The position numbers were made by a program, and so were the translations under genes. The notes under the pieces were generated by a model. It was not told where the DNA came from. It did no database searches and saw only the letters and a program-made list of their open reading frames with translations. Shown here piece by piece: positions 43,350-54,105 of a stretch of 64,000 nucleotides of DNA (position 1 is the stretch's first letter; each line of letters opens with the position of its first letter). Source of the stretch: Nilaparvata lugens (lineage: Eukaryota > Arthropoda > Insecta > Hemiptera > Delphacidae); NCBI RefSeq assembly GCF_014356525.2, contig NC_052518.1:11614874-11678873 (forward strand), read 5' to 3'.

Positions 43350-44204
43350 CAGGGCTCTCCAACCTACGGCCCACGGGCCACATCCGGCCCGCCGAGAGTT
43401 ATTGCAACAGATTTTTTAAAATATATATTTATACACATTTTTGACAACAACTGTGAGTTCAGTAGCCACTTCATTTCTTAATAAGTGTAAAATTATCTGT
43501 AAACAAGCAGCGATCAACCATTGCGAGATATTAGCAAATGGTCTGCACTAACTGTACATGGCCCTGTTTGAACGCTACAAAGAAGGTAATATACTTCCAT
43601 TTTACAGTTCTCTCTCAGAAAAAGACTTTAAAAACATAGAAATCCATGCTCGAGCTATGTTTTCTCTTTTTGGATCTACCTACAAGTGTGAGCAGACATT
43701 TCCAAAAATGAAGTTTGTTAAAACCAAATACTTCCTTGTCAGATGAACATTTGAAAACAATTTTAATGATCGGAACCACAAAGTTTGATCCTAAATGGGC
43801 GGACATTCTAAGTGGAAAACAAAATATGCAATCTTCTCACTAAAAATAAGTATTCTCTTTTAGCATGATAACTTTTTGTTAATTGATGTATTGTCAAATT
43901 GTCTTCTTATTATTTTGTTTAACTTGCTAAATTCATGCATTGTCAAGTTTTCTTATGACCTTTTTACACTAAATAAATTGGACTTTGTATTAAAATGAAA
44001 TGAGTTGGTTTGTTTCTTCCTACTTAAACCTACTTGAAACTCCTCATATTATTTTAATGGAAATATAATAATTTTACACCTCCAAAATCCCCAGTCGTGA
44101 GTGTCCCCACAAGTCAAATTCCACGTACATCCTTGTTATTGGCCCTCTAAGCCTCCCAAGAATTAACAATGTGGCCCTTGGATAAAAAAGGTTGGAGACC
44201 CCTG
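43350..44204 (+). mobile_element. hAT element, internal-deletion derivative
   Basis: The ends CAGGGCTCTCCAACCT and the inverted AGGTTGGAGACCCCTG are flanked by an exact 8-bp duplication, CTGTAGAC (43342-43349 and 44205-44212). CAGGG-type ends and 8-bp duplications are hAT hallmarks. Only the last part of a transposase is kept (43558-43843); the bulk of the gene has been lost between about 43400 and 43550. Confidence 0.92.
43558..43843 (+). pseudogene. hAT transposase C-terminal fragment (dimerisation region)
   Basis: The frame from ATG 43558 gives LPFYSSLSEKDFKNIEIHAR, MFSLFGSTYKCEQTFPKMKF, then VKTKY. The F.S.Y.CEQ.FS.MK pattern is the conserved hAT C-terminal dimerisation motif, here of the GTF2IRD2/ZBED-like type. 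A one-base shift near 43735 leads on to SDEHLKTILMIGTTKFDPKW, then the stop at 43841-43843. N-terminal zinc finger and catalytic region are absent, so it cannot act as a transposase. The host element and its ends agree with the assignment. Confidence 0.85.
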
Positions 44205-44535
44205 CTGTAGACCAAACTTCACAACAAAAATGTAGTATCACCTCATCATGACGAGACACATCAAATCAACCGAGGGAGCATTGTCAAAATAGTAATATTG
44301 AGTTAAATACAATCATAGAGAAACAAATACTATATTCGTTATCAATGTAATCGATGTTAATTTATCTATTTATCGTATGGCAGATACACAAAAAATATAT
44401 AGCTCATGAGTCTCAAATGCCTACATATACACTGTCTATTTTCCAAACTCTTTGAGATGAATCGATATTAATTATAATCTGATATAATTCGATATACGTT
44501 CATCTCTGATACAATGAACTATTAGTTAGATACAG

Positions 44536-44758
44536 TTTGGAATATTTTTCTTTGCATTGCATTCATGGCTTGTCTGAAAAATTTATGAAAGTTTGCACCC
44601 TATCATATACAGCTATATCCATAAAGACAGAAAGAAACAATGAAACCTTGTCTATTATTAACTACGTGGTACAATTTGCTAAGTCTGGTGAATTGAAAAT
44701 AGTAACCGATTTGATTTCCTCATTACTGTACAAATATATTGTGAGTTGTGAGTTCCAG
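44536..44758 (+). CDS. Candidate internal exon of an unidentified host gene (exon 3 of 3 seen)
   Basis: AGTTAGATACAG precedes 44536 as acceptor. One base then completes a codon and 74 codons stay open (LSEKFMKVCTLSYTAIS, ETLSIINYVVQFAKSGELK, VTDLISSLLYKYIVSCEFQ). The nearest donor-like site is CAG/GTTGCA at 44758, which is weak. The frame stays open to 44848, so the exon may be longer. Joined in phase to 28253-28578 it extends a helix-rich, non-repetitive protein of no known family. Support is the frame, the phase match and the composition only. Confidence 0.4.
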
Positions 44759-44999
44759 GTTGCACTCACACTGCATACAAATTTCTATCAAATGTATATG
44801 TGCCACATGAAGATGATCTACTTACGCAATAATCGTATGTGTGTATAAGTAGCCTACGTAAAACTAGTTTGTATAGTGTTCCATAAATACCAAAACATCA
44901 GAGTCGTTTGTGCCTTTTTGTAGTAAGCTCTTACAAGAGATACATGCTAATCTACTACAATTTCCAATGAAAGAGCGAGTATTAGCGTTCCTACGGTAA

Positions 45000-45245
45000 T
45001 TGATGAAAGTATCAAAATATTTATACGATTTGATCTTCAATCATATGACTTCATCGTGTGATACACAACACTTCTAAAAATTGAGAACATGCTTCATTTT
45101 TTAAATTAAGTAATACCTTATCTAAATTTGGGAGAGGAATAGCAGAAGGTTACCTTATTTTTCCTCTCCCTATCATTATATTTTCTCACTTCATCTCTTA
45201 TATCATATGTTAAAAAAAATTGAGTACAAAATTGACTTTTTGTTA
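45000..45245. repeat. Dispersed repeat, copy 2 (relative at 41235-41450)
   Basis: CGTGTGATACACAACACTTC, AAAAATTGAGAAC and TTGAGTACAAAATTGACTTT match the 41-kb copy. A GGGAGAGG hairpin block (45130-45170) sits in the middle and recurs at 45337-45377. Confidence 0.65.
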
Positions 45246-45377
45246 AAAACCACGGAAGTCAAATGTGTAAACAGGTTATATTTTCTTAGATTTGTGTTGT
45301 CTTCTGGACAAATTAAGTAATACCTCATCTAAATTTGGGAGAGGAATAGCAGAAGGTTATCTTATTTTTGCTCTCCC
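45130..45377. repeat. GGGAGAGG...CCTCTCCC hairpin blocks (two direct copies)
   Basis: GGGAGAGGAATAGCAGAAGG and the closing CTCTCCC form a stem-loop at 45130-45170 and 45337-45377, both preceded by TCTAAATTT. An inverted third copy is at 47095-47135 beside a SINE. The recurrence suggests the structured end of a dispersed element. Confidence 0.65.
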
Positions 45378-45439
45378 TATCATTTTGAAGATGTACTTAT
45401 AGTGTCAATCAATAAAGAATACAAATCAATTCGGGTGCA

Positions 45440-45850
45440 GTGCAACTTTGACTTGAATGCTGAAGAGAAAGCTGAATTAAGATGATAACCAGTACCTGTT
45501 AGTGGTAGCTGCTGGTACCTTAGCAGGGCTTCGCTCTAATTAGGTGATCTTTTCGTCTGAGGAGGCTTATCGATGATTAGCAGTTGTGCGGAGGAGAAGA
45601 GACCGTTTGTGAGGAGGGAGTCAGCGGTGCTTTTTGTCGCCTAATGTATTTGTTTGTTTACCCGAGGAGGGGAAATCAAGATAGCCGTGCCCATTAGCCG
45701 TAATTCGAACAGGGTAGGGGCAAGAAGCAAGAAGCCCCTTATCGGCAGAGAATCTTTGTCAGTTTAGCGCCGCATTCACAATCTCCTTCGCTACCCATTG
45801 TTTGTACCTTACGATTGAATTAGCTTGTGGTCTCTGTGCGTGATCAACAT
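45440..45850. other. Higher-GC island without repeats, no long frame
   Basis: This segment has balanced base composition, purine-rich blocks (GAGGAGAAGAGACC, GAGGAGGGGAAATC) and no similarity to other parts of the window. Frames are short. It could be an untranslated exon or a conserved noncoding element; nothing more can be said from sequence alone. Confidence 0.25.
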
Positions 45851-46205
45851 CACTCCACCTCAAAGTGTCAGCGTTATTCAAACGGAAAGCATCAAAGTTA
45901 TTCACATGAATCTCTGACTCAACACTTCAACCAGAGATCAACTTTAAACTGTCATAATCATTTGAATGGAAAGCATGGTTGTTATCCATAAGATACACTG
46001 ACATATTCAAGAGAATCTCACCATAGCAATTACAGCATTTATAGTCCTCAACATTCCACCCCACATATGCGTTGAATATTAATGTTCATTAACATCATAT
46101 CCGTAGCTCTTTGTTGTAAACTGCTCAATCTCGACAAGATTGTTATAGAAACTCCGAACATTATTCCGCTGCAAATTAAATGATTACTGAAGTTTGTTAC
46201 TCTTT

Positions 46206-46355
46206 GGCCCGGTTGCACAATAGCCGGTTAAATTTTAACCGTGATTAATTCCTCGAGAACCAATCAGAGAAGCCGTATTTTCAAAAACGCCTCCTCTGAT
46301 TGGTTCTTGTGAAATTAATCGCGGTTAAAATCTAACCAGCTGTTGTGCAACCGGC
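46206..46355. mobile_element. Small TIR MITE, GGCCCGGTTGCACAA family, copy 4
   Basis: The most complete copy: GGCCCGGTTGCACAATAGCC, CGTGATTAATTCC, AACCAATCAGAGAAG, then mirrored arms to TTGTGCAACCGGCAC. It lies at the start of the 43-bp minisatellite. Confidence 0.9.
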
Positions 46356-46365
46356 ACTATATTTT

Positions 46366-47536
46366 GACGGCAATTACATGATTACTGTACTGAAGTTTGA
46401 TACACTTTTTTGCTGACAATTACATGTTTACTGATGCTTGATACACATTTTGGGAATAACATGATTTACTGAGGTTGGTTGCACTTTATTTTACCGGAAA
46501 TAATATGATTACTGTGGTTTGATGCCGGAAATAACATGATTATTGAGGTTTGATTTACTTTATTTTACCGAAAATAACATGATTGCTGATGTTTGATGCA
46601 CTTTATTTTACCGGAAATAACATAATTACTGAGGCTTTATGCCGAAAATAGCATAATTACTGAGGTTTGATGCACTTTATTCTACTAGAAATAGCATGAT
46701 TACTTAGGTTTGATGCGCTTTATTTTACCGGAAATAACATGATTACTGAGGTTTGATGCACTTCATTTTACCGGGAATATTCATTCATTCATTTATCCAT
46801 TTATACAATAAGTACAACGGAGTGATCCTTGGTCTAGTGGATAGAGTGCTTGCGTAGCAGCATAGAGATCCCGGGTTCGAACCCACTCGCAACCAAAAGT
46901 TTTTAAACCAGATCACTCCCGTGTTATCGGATGGGCACGTTAAACTGTCGGTCCCGGCTGAAGTATGACAGTCGTAAGGCCCATTGACGGCTCAAATTAT
47001 ATATTCAGGCGGTGGGACCTTCCCGCAAGGGACTTCCCACCAACAAAAGCCATACGAATTTACTTTTTACAATAAGTACATCATAAAAATTATAGGGAGA
47101 GGCAAAATAAGGTAACCTTGTGCTATTCCTCTCCCAAATTTAGATAACACATAGTCCGAAATAGGTTAATTCTTCTAGTTCTTTAATTCACAAAATTTTC
47201 TGTCCTCAAGTATTTTCACAAAGTAGATTTTCAAATTTAGATGCTTCAAAACTAAACATAGAAGAGATATTTCACATTATTATAACTAGAATAGGAAATA
47301 TTCACATATTAAAAATATAATTTTGAAGGATTACCGAAAAACAAACTTAATTCTAAAAGCACAGCTGATCTTAAATGATTACTGATGTTTGATGCACTTT
47401 ATTTTACCGGAAATTACATCTTCACTGAGGTTTGATACATTTTATTCCGCCGGTAATTACATGACTACTGATGTCTGTTACACTTTATTCCACCGGCAAT
47501 ATTACATAACTACTAAAGTTTGAAACATTTTCTTCA
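46366..47536. repeat. 43-bp degenerate minisatellite, two blocks split by SINE and other DNA
   Basis: The unit resembles ACATGATTACTGAGGTTTGA followed by TGCACTTTATTTTACCGGAA and ATA. About ten imperfect units fill 46366-46790 and about four fill 47366-47536. Some units are shortened, losing the TGCACTTTATTTTACC half (as at 46520 and 46625). The gap contains a TTCATTCATTCATTTATCCA tract, the SINE at 46817 and a hairpin block. Confidence 0.8.
46817..47067 (+). mobile_element. tRNA-derived SINE, family 1, copy 2 (full length)
   Basis: The full 251-bp copy has box A-like TGGTCTAGTGGATAGAGTG and box B-like GGGTTCGAACCC (46863-46874) at tRNA spacing. The unrelated body (CCGTGTTATCGGATGGGCAC, GGTGGGACCTTCCCGCAAGG) ends AATTTACTTTTTA. 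An exact 13-bp target duplication, TACAATAAGTACA, flanks it (46804-46816 and 47068-47080), so the insertion is recent enough to keep it intact. Confidence 0.95.
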
Positions 47537-47539
47537 AAT

Positions 47540-48660
47540 TGATGCTGTGCCGTTTGTTGTGGGTGGAAAAGAAGTCCTTCACTTGTTATCAGGGAAAAAC
47601 TCCAGTAACTTCTCTATATCATTAATTGAGGTGAGTGAATAAAATTCTTATTATCAGTATAGCAGTTATTAAAGCTATTTAATTTGAAATGGGGATGTAA
47701 TTCATATTTTAACAGGCTTTCTAGACAACGGCTAACTCACTTCAGTCTGTCAGCATTGTTTGAATGGGAAACATTCATATTTTATATACGAAAAGCTGAC
47801 ATTTTGGAATGAATCTAATAATACTCCGAATACTACACTAATCATCACTCGTCCACAATAATCAATCATCATACCCATGAAAAGTATAGAATCTGACACA
47901 AAACCCGAAAAATTCACATGAACAGGTGGTCAACAAATCAGCTTAGAAAGGCCCGAATAGAATTTTTTTAGAATTCATGTGTTTACAAAACAGAAGCTGG
48001 ATCCAATCCAAATAAATTTTGGCGCGTGCTGTTAGTACATTCACCTTTTGGAGCGAACACCTGTTCGCTCTAAGATCGCGCTCTCTAAATTCAAAAAATC
48101 TGTTTCTATGAAAAATTGTGAGAACGAATTTCTATGAATTTAAAGTTATTTTGAGAAGTTTCCAATTGTAGTGGTTGTTGATAGTTTATGTTGAGCGTTA
48201 CCTTTGGAAAAGAATAACGATGGTACACGGCCAATATGGCTTGAAATCAGACGGTCTGCGAGCTAATAATTATTAATTCATGAGAAAATTCAATGGTGTT
48301 TTGCTACCTTTAACGTTTCCACCATATCTATATAGAGGATCCAGTAAATCGAATAGTGTAAACTCAGCACGTTGAACCCAAAAATTTCTATGTTAACAGT
48401 CAGAGCACACTATAGCCTACTTACAGAAACCGAAATTTATTTTTCAATGATTATTTCAATTGAGAACCTGCTCGAACAATCTAGTTATTAGATAAGATCA
48501 ATTCATTCCATGCACACATATTACAGAATATTCACATTTATGGATTGTTTTTTTTCTATTTATGTTCCAGAGAACAGAGATAGAGCATGATTAAAAATTA
48601 AAGTGATTGTACTATTTTAAGAGCCATATGTTTCATATCTATGTTCAACGCTGAGCCATA
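47540..48660. other. AT-rich stretch, only a small hairpin noted
   Basis: GAGCGAACACCTGTTCGCTC at 48051-48070 forms a perfect 8-bp stem with a 4-base loop. No T-run follows, and there is no reason to call a bacterial-type terminator. No gene is recognised. Confidence 0.4.
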
Positions 48661-48668
48661 TGATCATA

Positions 48669-48783
48669 TGAAGATATGGTCTTCATATCTTCTATGATAC
48701 TTGAAGATATCTTCATATCTTCTATGATACTTGAAGATATGGTCTTTATATCTTCTATGATACTTGAAGATATGGTCTTATCT
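48669..48783. repeat. 30-33 bp tandem repeat
   Basis: TCTATGATACTTGAAGATAT starts at 48691, 48721 and 48754, with CTTCATATCT or GGTCTTTATATCT between the copies. Confidence 0.9.
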
Positions 48784-49119
48784 ATAAATTGTAGTATGTT
48801 GATTTATTAATTTATGTATTTCATACCAGGTTCAATCGAACACTTGGTTTATCCCCGTTTAAACTGAGATGGTGCATATGAGCCTTAGAAAGCTTGAACT
48901 TAAGACTCATATCTTGTTTATACTTTCTATTGTTACCTACTGAACTGAGGAATTTAACGAAATTCATAGGATATATGGATATCATCAATAGAGAACTTTA
49001 AGTTAGTGTCAAGGAACCCATAAGAATTTGAAACAATTCCATATAAGCCTAATCCATAATGTTAGTTTGTACTCCATATAAACAAAATCCAGAGTTTTGT
49101 TCTTTATTTATTTGACACC

Positions 49120-49350
49120 ACTAGCTGGTAACCGGTGCTCCGCAAGGGTCTAATTATTGAAACCTGACAAACTGACAACTTGACGTAATAAGATCTTGGA
49201 GAATTGAGAATAGTCCTTTAACCATCCTTGGTAAATTAAGAATCGATACGCAAAATTTCACGTCCAGTAGTTCAGACGTGATGATGCATCATTCGTGAAT
49301 TTCCTATTACGTACGTGTATAAGCCAGTTCTTTCCATTATTTTATATAGA
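49120..49350 (+). repeat. Dispersed insect repeat (GCTCCGCAAGGGTCTAAT type)
   Basis: CACCACTAGCTGGTAACCGG, TGCTCCGCAAGGGTCTAAT, CAGTAGTTCAGACGTGATG and CGTACGTGTATAAGCC in order. I recall this string as a very abundant noncoding repeat of hemipterans. Only its end recurs at 5086. Class not established. Confidence 0.55.
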
Positions 49351-49689
49351 CTATATGACTGATGTATAGACCTAGGAAATTATAAGAAACCGTGAAACCA
49401 TAAGCATTTCATCCAAGTTTTTTAAACTGTTCTGTTCCCTCTGGATTGAATCGCATATTCGATTCGATGATTTACTATCACGAAAAAATCAAGACGGAAA
49501 TATGTTCTGCATCATATAGTGCACAAATGTTTTAGAAGTGTTGCTTGAGTATAGGCCGGCATTGGAGTTGTAACTGGTGAAAAATAGAAGAAGGCTCTAG
49601 AAAGGAACGCGGTCTACCTTCGTAACAATTCACCTCGCAAGGTCACAGTCGCCCCGCACCCATAAGCCAAACACACCTTTATAGCGAAT

Positions 49690-50200
49690 TAATTTCATAC
49701 TTCATAGCAGTCCACTGGCTACTGTAAAATCAATTTCGTCACCAAATCATTTCGATCACCAAAAATGTTAATTTAATATGCATTCTAATAGTTAGCTACT
49801 AGATTTCTCTTCCACTCTCTTTAGTTCACTATTGTACTACTAGTTTTGAAATTCATTTCATAATCCACTGCAGTCCACTGGATACTGTAAAATAATTTCG
49901 TCACAAAATCATTTCTATAAAAAATAATTGTAATATTCTCCCTAATAGTTAGCTACTAGTCTTTTCTTCTAATATCTTCAGTTCACTACTATCCCTCATT
50001 ACTACCAGTTTCGAAATTTATGCTGTAGTCCACAGCAGTGCACTGTCTTCTGTGAAATCAATTTCTTGAACAAACCATTTCCACATCAAAAATTAATTTG
50101 AATTAAATCTCTAATGACATAGTTCACTACTGGTCTGTTCTTCCACATTCCTCAGTTTACCATCACTTCCAGTTACGAGTAATTTAAAAATGTCTTCTGT
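49690..50200. repeat. ~164-bp tandem repeat, three diverged units
   Basis: GCAGTCCACTGG (or GCAGTGCACTG) falls at 49707, 49870 and 50035. Shared landmarks are TACTGTAAAAT, TTTCGTCAC, AATAGTTAGCTACTAG and TTCAGTTCACTA. Confidence 0.8.
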
Positions 50201-50567
50201 CTCCTTTTCACGACAAAGGTTTTACCAGCATCATTTCTGATACGAATATATAAATTCATCTGATAATGGTTAAAGCAGCTAAGAATAAAATTATGAGTGA
50301 CTCTGGAAGAAGAACTAAATATTTTTATTTTTTAGGCTAGGTAAACTGATATTTTATATTTTGGAAACGAGGGTCTAAGACCTGATTATTATTTTATTTC
50401 CTGAAAAGAAAAAAATTAAAGGCTGATGTTGGAGTCGGACCATACGATTCATCTATTCATATTCATGTATAATACATTTATATCTGATACATCATCTTTC
50501 CAATATGATAATAATTAATTCGAATATCCCAATGTAACCTTTATAAATAGAACTAAGGACCTTTGCT

Positions 50568-50612
50568 ACTGCAAATATTGACTAAATAATCAAATAGCAG
50601 AAGGGGATAAGT
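50568..50612 (-). mobile_element. SINE family 3 tail fragment
   Basis: CTTTGCTACTGCAAATATTG and AATAGCAGAAGG are the reverse complement of the family 3 tail seen at 52060-52118. Confidence 0.5.
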
Positions 50613-50684
50613 TTAGGGAAACTATTCAAAAACCTGTGCCCAGACACCGGAATGGGACTGGAATGAGACGGGAATGGAATGGAA

Positions 50685-51598
50685 CAGTTTTTTACTTTCC
50701 TTGCCCTATTACCATAGGTAAGGAAAGTATTGCTTTCCAAAAAAATTAAGGTACCATAATTTCAAGTTTTCTATACGTTTCAAGGTCCCCTGAGTCCAAA
50801 ATCATGATTTTTGGGTGTTGGTCTGTGTGTGTGTATGTGTGTAATCGTGAACACGATTACTCCATTCCTAATTAACCGATTGACTTGAAATTTTAAACTT
50901 AAGGTCCTTATACCATGAGGATCCAACAATAAGAAATTCAATAAAATTCAATTCAAAATGGCGGAAAAAATGACGGATAATGGATAAAAAACCATGTTTT
51001 TCACGGTTTTCTCGAAAACGGCTCTGACGATTTTCTTCAAATTTATACCCTAGATAGCTATTTATAAGCCCTAACTTCTGACATGAGTCTCATTTCTGGA
51101 AAAATTGCAGAGGCTCCGTAATATTCTTAAGAAAAATGGCGGATAATTACTGAAAAACCAAGTTTTTCAAGGTTTTCTCGAAAACGGCTCTAACGATTTT
51201 TTTAAATTCATATCCTTTATAGTTATTTATCAGCTCTATCAACTGGCATGAGTCTCCTTCCTGGGAAACTAATGGGGGGTCCACCCCATCTTTGAGAAAT
51301 AGACTTTGTAACCTCCCTCTCGTGCTTGAGGTAGGCAGGTAGAGCAGTTTATAAAAAGAACTCATAGTCGAGATATTTCATCTGTAGAACAGCTGTTTCG
51401 ACGACTTTGAAAAAAATCATCTAATTTCACAATTTACACAAAGGAAAATGTACTCTGAAAACAATTATATACACACATAAACAGTAGTCTGCCGCCAATC
51501 GTCATTATGTTATTCCCCTAAATTATCCTCGTTTGAGAATGAGGCTTACAGTTTAATGAGCAAGGAAAGTTGTGTGAGTGTACCACACCAGATTTTTC
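50685..51598 (+). repeat. Abundant insect noncoding repeat (ACTTTCCTTGCCCTATTACC type)
   Basis: The start is a hairpin (TACTTTCCTTGCC, TATTACCATA, GGTAAGGAAAGTA). GGTCCCCTGAGTCCAAAA, a GT-rich microsatellite and two related halves follow, each with TTTTCTCGAAAACGGCTCT and ATGGCGGA. It ends GCAAGGAAAGTTGTGTGAGT, CCACACCAGATTTTT. I recall this repeat from many insect genomes; it has no transposase. The class is unresolved. Confidence 0.65.
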
Positions 51599-51904
51599 CA
51601 ATAGTCACAAATAACATGGGTATAAATTTTAATGAATTCATCCTTTTCACGTTTGCAATGATTTCTCAGGTCTTTTGTAGATTTGAGTTCTAAATAGATG
51701 TATGTGTTCACTATTACAATGATTTATCAGGTTTGTTCAGTAGTTTTGAGATGTATATGTCGAAAAATGAACTTTGTAAAATCGTGTAGGAGACAAATTT
51801 CCTTTTTTGTTGGAAGATTTTATTAGAAATTGTAGTTAACCAACTGCTGGAATATAATTTACTGTGTAATAATCATTTCAAACAATGAAACATTATACTT
51901 GGAC

Positions 51905-52045
51905 AAAAATATTGATCGAAGAACTGAATAGCAGGAGGAAATTTGAATAATAAAACTGTCCAAAAATTGTACCCAGACCGGGAATCGAACCCGGTACCTC
52001 TCCGTGGCCGGCGGATCGGCTCAACCCTTCGACCACAAGGATTTT
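51905..52045 (-). mobile_element. tRNA-derived SINE, family 3, copy 1
   Basis: On the minus strand a tRNA-like head with box B GGTTCGATTCC (within ACCGGGTTCGATTCCCGG) is followed by AATTTTTGGACAG and a tail ending CAGTTCTTCGATCAATATT. The same head and tail order is found at 54430-54620 on the plus strand. It faces a plus-strand tail copy at 52046-52118, so the pair looks like a head-to-head dimer that folds on itself. Confidence 0.65.
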
Positions 52046-52118
52046 TTCACAGTTTCAGTCTTCAAATACCCTTCTGCTATTTAGTTCTTCGGTCAATATT
52101 TGCAGTAGCAGAGATCCG
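52046..52118 (+). mobile_element. SINE family 3 tail, plus orientation
   Basis: CTTCAAATACCCTTCTGCTA, TTTAGTTCTTCGGTCAATAT and TGCAGTAGCAGAGATCC match the tail of the minus copy beside it and the tail at 54560-54610. Confidence 0.6.
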
Positions 52119-52119
52119 T

Positions 52120-54100
52120 ACTTATATATTAGATATTTGAAATAACTATTATATAGTCCCTTGTTTTTATTGAATAAAAGACTAGTTCGAGAAGTTTTTA
52201 AGAATCTTTCTCTATGACATTGGAAGTATGGACTAGAGTAAACTCGTGGAGGTATCTTCACTTATCCTATGCAGACAAGCATATAGGCAGGGCGTTTAGT
52301 ACAGCCAGTTGACATCTGACAAATAGCTTCATTGTGTTAGGTGTGACAAGCCAGTAAATAAGTTTGTTTTCAAACTTGATCGCACAAGACAAAGAGCACT
52401 GACTTGGATACATGCGTTTCTTGTTTTGGGATTTCTTTTAAGAAAGACACTTATGCTCATTTGAAAAAACTGTTTGGAATTCTAAGCGCGCATTCCATGC
52501 ATACTAAAGCGTGGAGTGTCGTTCTAGTCTAAACTAACGTAGACTAAACTGTTACATATAAGTGTGTTGATCAATAAATTTCAAACAACTCATTTAGAAT
52601 GTCTAATTCTAAGGAGAGAGAAACGTGTATCCATAGTTGATAAATACACTTTATTCATTGCTCAAACTGTCCCAACAATTAGACTCTCTCAATTTCTCTT
52701 TCACAATGTAATCATGCTCAAATCCAAATAACTGGAGACTTTTGAAACATCAATATCGACTTTTTAACCATACAATTATCTTAGTAATTTATTGTGAATC
52801 AAGCCTCATTCAATCAGATCTTTAGTTCCAAATCATCATCATATGCTATACAAATCAAGCTGAAGATGGTAATGCCCAATGGAAACCTAAACTTTTCAAA
52901 TAGGGGAGACAACATAGTTGTGTTATAATGAAAACAAGTCAAATATCACGAATTTAGTTGGAGAAAAACACAGCATTTTTCAACAGCTATAATGTCATCT
53001 TGTATATGAATAAATATCAATACATCTTAGATGTTATATGTTTCGATGTTGCCTTAGCAACAGAGTTGAAAATGTTTAAATTCTCAGTTTTATAACAAAA
53101 TTTAATTATGTATCTCATTTTTTGGACAATTTTAACGAAAATATTTGTTTATCAACTAGTCCTAAAGGTTTAAGGTAGAATGAACAGATTTTTTGGAAGT
53201 GAATTTTTCATGAAGAAATTCAATAGTCAAAGAGAAAAATTCAATTCATGAAGAGAATCATTACATCTCATCAAACTCGAGTCATAATTGTGTTTTAATA
53301 TCATAGATGAGAGATATAATATTATAGTATATTATTAGCTGATGTAGTTGAAATATATCAGAGATCATTTATCTAGTTTGTTAATTATTTTCATGAGATT
53401 GATTTGCATATCTTTAACTCATTATTCCTCCAGATCAACTCTGACAATATTGATAGATACAACAATCATTTTTGTTAACATGGTTTTCATTAGAATCGAT
53501 GACAGGTTTTGTGCCTGGTTTAGCGGGAATTTGTCGTGAAAACACGGTCACTGTATGAGGCTACTGATAGGCCGGAACAATGGAATCAGGTTGTGTTATA
53601 ATTTATCGCCAGCATGTACCCACAATGTACCGCGGCAGTTTAGGCAACAAAACAAGGCGCTGCATATTTTAATAGACGGCCTGATTTATCCCCATGTTGT
53701 TTTATCCTTTCGCGTTCTGTTCCACAGTTCGATTCTCTAAATCATACGACTCACAATACGACGCTGGTGTTTTTAAATGCTTTGTTTCGCATTCGATTTT
53801 GGCTGTTCGCGCTTGTAATCAAGTATCTCTGTATTGTTTTCGTCTGCTGTCTCTGACAGGTGTGTTCCAACACTTTCACCACTATCCACTGTTTTTCGAT
53901 AGCAATTTATCGACTTCCAGTCGATAGTTTCGAGAGAATGGGAAACGAGTAATGTGCTGCATGTCCCACCCATTCTTCAATTATCAACATTCCACCCTTC
54001 TGTTATGTAGACTACACATTATAAGGGTGGCTAATTTCTCGTTTTCATTCATATAATCATTCCAAAATATAGGACTCTTATTCAGATTCGGTTAAATTAT
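52120..54100. other. Long stretch without recognisable repeats or genes
   Basis: Composition rises slightly in GC at 53500-53950, where three overlapping frames of 60-77 codons occur on the two strands. None shows a domain or convincing splice sites. Confidence 0.35.
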
Positions 54101-54105
54101 TTGTA

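Larger units (their letters stand above)
43187..44290. repeat. 125-bp tandem repeat interrupted by a hAT element
   Basis: ACACAAC(A/G)TT(A/T)ATCCCGG, ATTCACTCTGTAG(T/A)CCAAAC and CATCATGACGAGACACATCA recur at 43187 and 43312. The second unit is cut at 43349 and continues at 44213 after the hAT element. Confidence 0.8.

Noticed and set aside
46829..46900. Functional tRNA gene at the SINE head
   Set aside because: It is part of a repeated 251-bp unit with a target duplication; the acceptor stem cannot form.
48051..48070. Rho-independent terminator-like hairpin
   Set aside because: No T-run follows, and the DNA is eukaryotic.
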